A DNA stretch of 64,000 nt from Streptomyces phaeolivaceus. Its GTDB lineage: Bacteria; Actinomycetota; Actinomycetes; Streptomycetales; Streptomycetaceae. A program made the translations under genes and the position numbers. Positions 61,584-64,000 of this stretch are shown piece after piece (positions within the stretch are counted from its first letter, which is position 1; each line of letters starts with the position of its first letter). The notes beneath the pieces are model-generated. The model worked only from the letters and a program-made list of their open reading frames with translations, was not told the DNA's origin and ran no database searches. Location of the stretch: positions 1,674,001-1,738,000 of the forward strand of contig NZ_CP045096.1 of the NCBI RefSeq assembly GCF_009184865.1. The letters are read 5' to 3'.

Positions 61584-61871
61584 TCAGAGCTTCTCGAAGG
61601 GGTCGTGTTCCGCGAGGAGCTTCTCCAGTCTGGCCTGGTCGACCCGGCTGACGATCCGCCCAGCCTCCTGCCGGTCGCGGATCACCTTGGCGAGGGTGAA
61701 GGACGAGGTCACGAGGTAGAGGACCGCGACGGCCAGGAAGGCGCGGACCCAGGTGTCGGCGTCGAGGTTGTAGATGCCGACGGTGGTGGCCGCCATGGCG
61801 ACGGCGAAGGAGGCGACGGCCTGGCCGTAGAAGGCCGCCGTGTTCTGCTGCTTGACCGGTGTCTCACTCAT
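61584..61871 (-). CDS. YiaA/YiaB family inner-membrane protein
   Basis: A 95-residue membrane protein with two hydrophobic helices (GQAVASFAVAMAATTVGIYN; AFLAVAVLYLVTSSFTLAKV) and the family tail VIRDRQEAGRIVSRVDQARL. Function unknown. ATG 61869-61871 gives MSETPVKQQNTAAF. Confidence 0.88.
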   Translation of the reverse strand: MSETPVKQQNTAAFYGQAVASFAVAMAATTVGIYNLDADTWVRAFLAVAVLYLVTSSFTLAKVIRDRQEAGRIVSRVDQARLEKLLAEHDPFEKL

Positions 61872-61951
61872 GGGGACATGGTTCGGCAACCGTGGTGCGG
61901 GCCATATCCGTTCGGATACTCAGATCGGCGGACGGCGGGGGCCGCGCGTAC

Positions 61952-63103
61952 TCAGAACGCCGAAACCCCGGTCAGCGCCCGCCCGATGAGCAGTTTCTGT
62001 ATCTGGCTGGTGCCCTCGTAGAGGGTCATCACGCGGGCGTCGCGCAGGAGTTTTCCGGCCGGGTACTCGTCGATGTAGCCGTAACCCCCGAAGACCTGGA
62101 GGGAGTTGTTCGCGGCGCGGACGGCGGCCTCGGAGGCGAAGAGCTTGGCCTTGCTCGCCTCGGTGGCGAACGGCTGCCCCCGGTCGACGAGATCGGCGAC
62201 GCGCCAGGTCAGCAGGCGGGCCGCGTCGACGTCGACCGCGATGTCGCTGAGGAGTTCCTGGACGAGCTGGTGGTGGGCGATGGGCCTGCCGAACTGCTCG
62301 CGCTCGCCCGCGTACCGGACCGCCACGTCCAGCGCGGCCTGGGCGATGCCGACACAGCCGGCCGCGACCGACATACGGCCCTTGGCGAGGGCGGACATGG
62401 CGACGCCGAACCCCTTGCCCTCGGGGCCGAGCATCGCGGAGGCGGGGACCCGGACGCCTTCGAGGACCAGTTCGGCGGTGGCCTGGCCGCGCAGACCGAG
62501 CTTGCCGTGGAGGGCGCGGCGGGTCAGGCCGGGGGTGTCGGCGGGGACGAGGAAGGCGGAGATCCCCTGGTGGCCGGGGGTGTCGGTGGAGCGGGCGAAG
62601 AGGAGGACGACATCGGCCCAGGTGCCGTTGGTGATGAACGTCTTGGTGCCGCTGATGACGTAGTCGCCGCCCTCCCGGACCGCGCGCGTGGTGAGGTTGC
62701 CCGCGTCGGAGCCGGTGCCGGGTTCGGTGAGGCCGAAGCAGCCGACGTACTCCCCCGCCGTGAGCCCCGGCAGCCAGCGGCGCTTCTGCTCCTCGTCGCC
62801 CCAGGCCGCGATCGTCTTCGCGACCAGGCCGAGGGAGACGGAGACGATGCCGCGCACGGAGGAGTCGCCGCGGCCCAGTTCCTCGGTGACCAGGCAGTAC
62901 GCCAGGTGGTCGCCGCCGGAGCCGCCGCACTCCTCGTCGACGGTGAGTCCCAGGAAGCCGACCTCGCCGAGCTTCTTCACGATGCCCCGGTCGACGCTCT
63001 CCGCGCGGTCCCAGGCGATGACGTGCGGGGCGATCTCGCGCGCGACGAAGTCCCTCGCGAGCCGGCGTACGGCGGTCTGCTCCTCGCTGAGCTCCAGGTT
63101 CAC
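61952..63103 (-). CDS. Acyl-CoA dehydrogenase
   Basis: A 383-residue ACAD of the FadE/butyryl-CoA dehydrogenase type: LELSEEQTAVRRLARDFVAR at the start, YVGCFGLTEPGTGSDAGNLT (FAD), KTFITNGTWADVVLLFARST, the second flavin block GQATAELVLEGVRVPASAML and NSLQVFGGYGYIDEYPAGKL; catalytic Glu probably in LYEGTSQIQK. It starts beta-oxidation of a fatty or branched acyl-CoA. GTG 63103 is the family-like start; TTG 63133 is possible. It diverges from a tetR gene across 77 nt of AT-rich DNA. Confidence 0.94.
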   Translation of the reverse strand: MNLELSEEQTAVRRLARDFVAREIAPHVIAWDRAESVDRGIVKKLGEVGFLGLTVDEECGGSGGDHLAYCLVTEELGRGDSSVRGIVSVSLGLVAKTIAAWGDEEQKRRWLPGLTAGEYVGCFGLTEPGTGSDAGNLTTRAVREGGDYVISGTKTFITNGTWADVVLLFARSTDTPGHQGISAFLVPADTPGLTRRALHGKLGLRGQATAELVLEGVRVPASAMLGPEGKGFGVAMSALAKGRMSVAAGCVGIAQAALDVAVRYAGEREQFGRPIAHHQLVQELLSDIAVDVDAARLLTWRVADLVDRGQPFATEASKAKLFASEAAVRAANNSLQVFGGYGYIDEYPAGKLLRDARVMTLYEGTSQIQKLLIGRALTGVSAF

Positions 63104-63180
63104 GCGGCCCGCCCGCCTCTCGTTCGTAGGCAATTAAATTACCACTGCTAGTTTTAGGGTGCGGCCCTACTATGTGCGCC

Positions 63181-63837
63181 ATGGCCCGACCGCGCAAGCC
63201 CCTGCTGAGCACCGACCGCATCGTGGAGACGGCGCGGGCGCTGGTGGACGCGGAGGGGCTGGCGGCGGTCTCCACGCGGCGGCTCGCCGCCGAGCTGGGG
63301 GTGAGCGGGCCCTCGCTCTACAACCACTTCCGCACGATGGACCAGATCCTGGAGGCGGTCGCCGACTCGGTGAGCGCGCAGGTCGATCTGTCGATGTTCG
63401 AGGACGGCCGGGACTGGCGGACCGCGCTGCACGACTGGGCGGTCTCCTACCGGGCCGCGCTGCGCGACCATCCGAACATCGTGCCCGTCCTCGCCCGGGG
63501 GCCCGGCCGACGGCCCGCCGGTCTGCGGGTCGCCGACGTCGTCTTCGGGGCGATGGTCGAGGCGGGCTGGCCGGCGGCCCAGGCCACGTCCGTCGGGGCG
63601 TTGCTGCGATACTTCGTCATGGGCTCCGCGATCGGGTCGTTCGCCGGGGGCTTCGTCGACGACGAGAGCGCGTACGACCCGGCCGACTATCCCCATCTCG
63701 GGCAGGCCCACCTGCTGGCCGAGCAGCAGGAGAAGGTGGACGAGCGGGCCTTCGAGATGGGGCTGCGGGCGCTGCTGGACGGGCTGGAGCAGCAGTACGA
63801 GCGGGTGGGGCCCAGGCCTCCCCAGGTAGGCGTCTGA
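63181..63837 (+). CDS. TetR family regulator
   Basis: A 218-residue repressor with C-terminal TetR_C-like fold: HTH in TDRIVETARALVDAEGLAAV, STRRLAAELGVSGPSLYNHF, and RTMDQILEAVADSVSAQ. It is divergent from the acyl-CoA dehydrogenase and likely controls it; the 77-nt shared region contains AATTAAATTACCACTGCTAG, AT-rich but with no convincing palindrome. ATG 63181 (MARPRKPLL) preferred to ATG 63172. Confidence 0.88.
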   Translation: MARPRKPLLSTDRIVETARALVDAEGLAAVSTRRLAAELGVSGPSLYNHFRTMDQILEAVADSVSAQVDLSMFEDGRDWRTALHDWAVSYRAALRDHPNIVPVLARGPGRRPAGLRVADVVFGAMVEAGWPAAQATSVGALLRYFVMGSAIGSFAGGFVDDESAYDPADYPHLGQAHLLAEQQEKVDERAFEMGLRALLDGLEQQYERVGPRPPQVGV

Positions 63838-63880
63838 AAACCGCGAGCCCCGGCGGTGGTCCCCCGCCCAGCCTCGACCC

Positions 63881-64000
63881 ATGACGAACACCCCCCGGGT
63901 CACGCCCACCCGTAAGGTCGAGCTGCTCGCGGCGGGGGCGGCTGCCGTCACCGTCGTGTTGTGGGCGTCGGCGTTCGTGTCGATCCGGAGCGCCGGTGAG
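63881..64000 (+). CDS. EamA-type transporter (N-terminal fragment)
   Basis: Forty codons before the window ends: MTNTPRVTPTRKVELLAAGA then the start of a first helix AAVTVVLWASAFVSIRSAG. The LWASAFVSIR pattern is typical of the first helix of DMT/EamA exporters. Starts 44 nt after the tetR stop, on the same strand. Confidence 0.7.
   Translation, partial: MTNTPRVTPTRKVELLAAGAAAVTVVLWASAFVSIRSAGE

Noticed and set aside
63104..63180. A palindromic operator in the AT-rich region between ACAD and tetR
   Set aside because: Only about four outer base pairs match by symmetry in the best alignment, so no defined operator is claimed although regulation there is likely.

Overview
The window is high-GC (roughly 70% by eye) actinobacterial chromosome and is almost certainly from a Streptomyces. 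Evidence: chaplins (aerial-hypha surface proteins), a mycothiol ligase, an actinobacterial SoxR with a CxxCxC(x5)C iron-sulfur motif, Tat-exported xylanase and esterase, GTG starts and GTGA/ATGA start-stop overlaps. Gene order (mshC, chpC/chpH, gntR-gluconokinase-gntP, soxR) resembles, as I recall it, the S. coelicolor SCO166x-SCO170x core region, so most of this is conserved core rather than a genomic island. I see no rRNA, CRISPR, prophage, integrase or transposase.

Layout. 1-2.8 kb: a sugar ABC transporter (permease, double ATPase, binding lipoprotein; minus strand) behind two LacI-type operator copies. 3.2-11 kb: methylthioadenosine (MTA)/methionine salvage. A plus-strand mtnD-mtnC-mtnB operon and a convergent mtnA are followed by a second plus-strand unit holding a decayed nucleoside ABC transporter, a nucleoside phosphorylase and an MTA/SAH-type deaminase. 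Each plus-strand unit is preceded by a tiny ORF ending in R-C-x4-C-R-(G/R)-stop, the strongest candidate here for an undescribed cysteine-responsive control. 11-18 kb: FadR-type regulator, PAC2 protein, Tat-exported beta-propeller, mshC, and an actinobacterial trio (PI-kinase-like protein, DUF3090, histidine phosphatase). 18-25.8 kb: CorA transporter, ferritin-like protein, F420-type oxidoreductase, aldo/keto reductase, RecD2-like protein lacking a P-loop, small conserved proteins. 25.9-27.2 kb: a long chaplin with three chaplin domains and a short chaplin. 27.4-35 kb: M20 peptidase, tRNA-Leu(GAG), a Pls/PosA-type single-module NRPS overlapping an M1 metallopeptidase, and a YchJ protein.

35-45 kb: gluconate regulator, kinase and permease; molybdopterin oxidoreductase with cytochrome b partner; FAD dehydrogenase; DMT transporter; NUDIX; two DUF202 membrane proteins; a His-rich repeat protein; MBL hydrolase. 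45-49.5 kb: a catabolic island with an APH-like kinase, acyl-CoA dehydrogenase, TetR and SDR; both outer promoters carry an identical 15-nt operator sequence. 49.6-58 kb: NamZ-like muramidase, alpha/beta hydrolase, penicillin acylase, two uncharacterised proteins, RNA ligase. 58-64 kb: SoxR, MaoC hydratase, xylanase-esterase operon with CGAA-N3-TTCG operators, two TetR regulators, acyl-CoA dehydrogenase, and the start of an EamA transporter.

Intergenic space holds several copies of GC-rich palindromic repeats (core TTCCCCGCGCCCCT / AGGGGCGCGGGGAA), including a 260-bp nested cruciform, and a related-looking element sits in frame inside the acyl-CoA dehydrogenase gene. Positions were read by hand; start codons were chosen by ribosome-binding site, signal peptide or family N-terminus and the uncertain ones are flagged.
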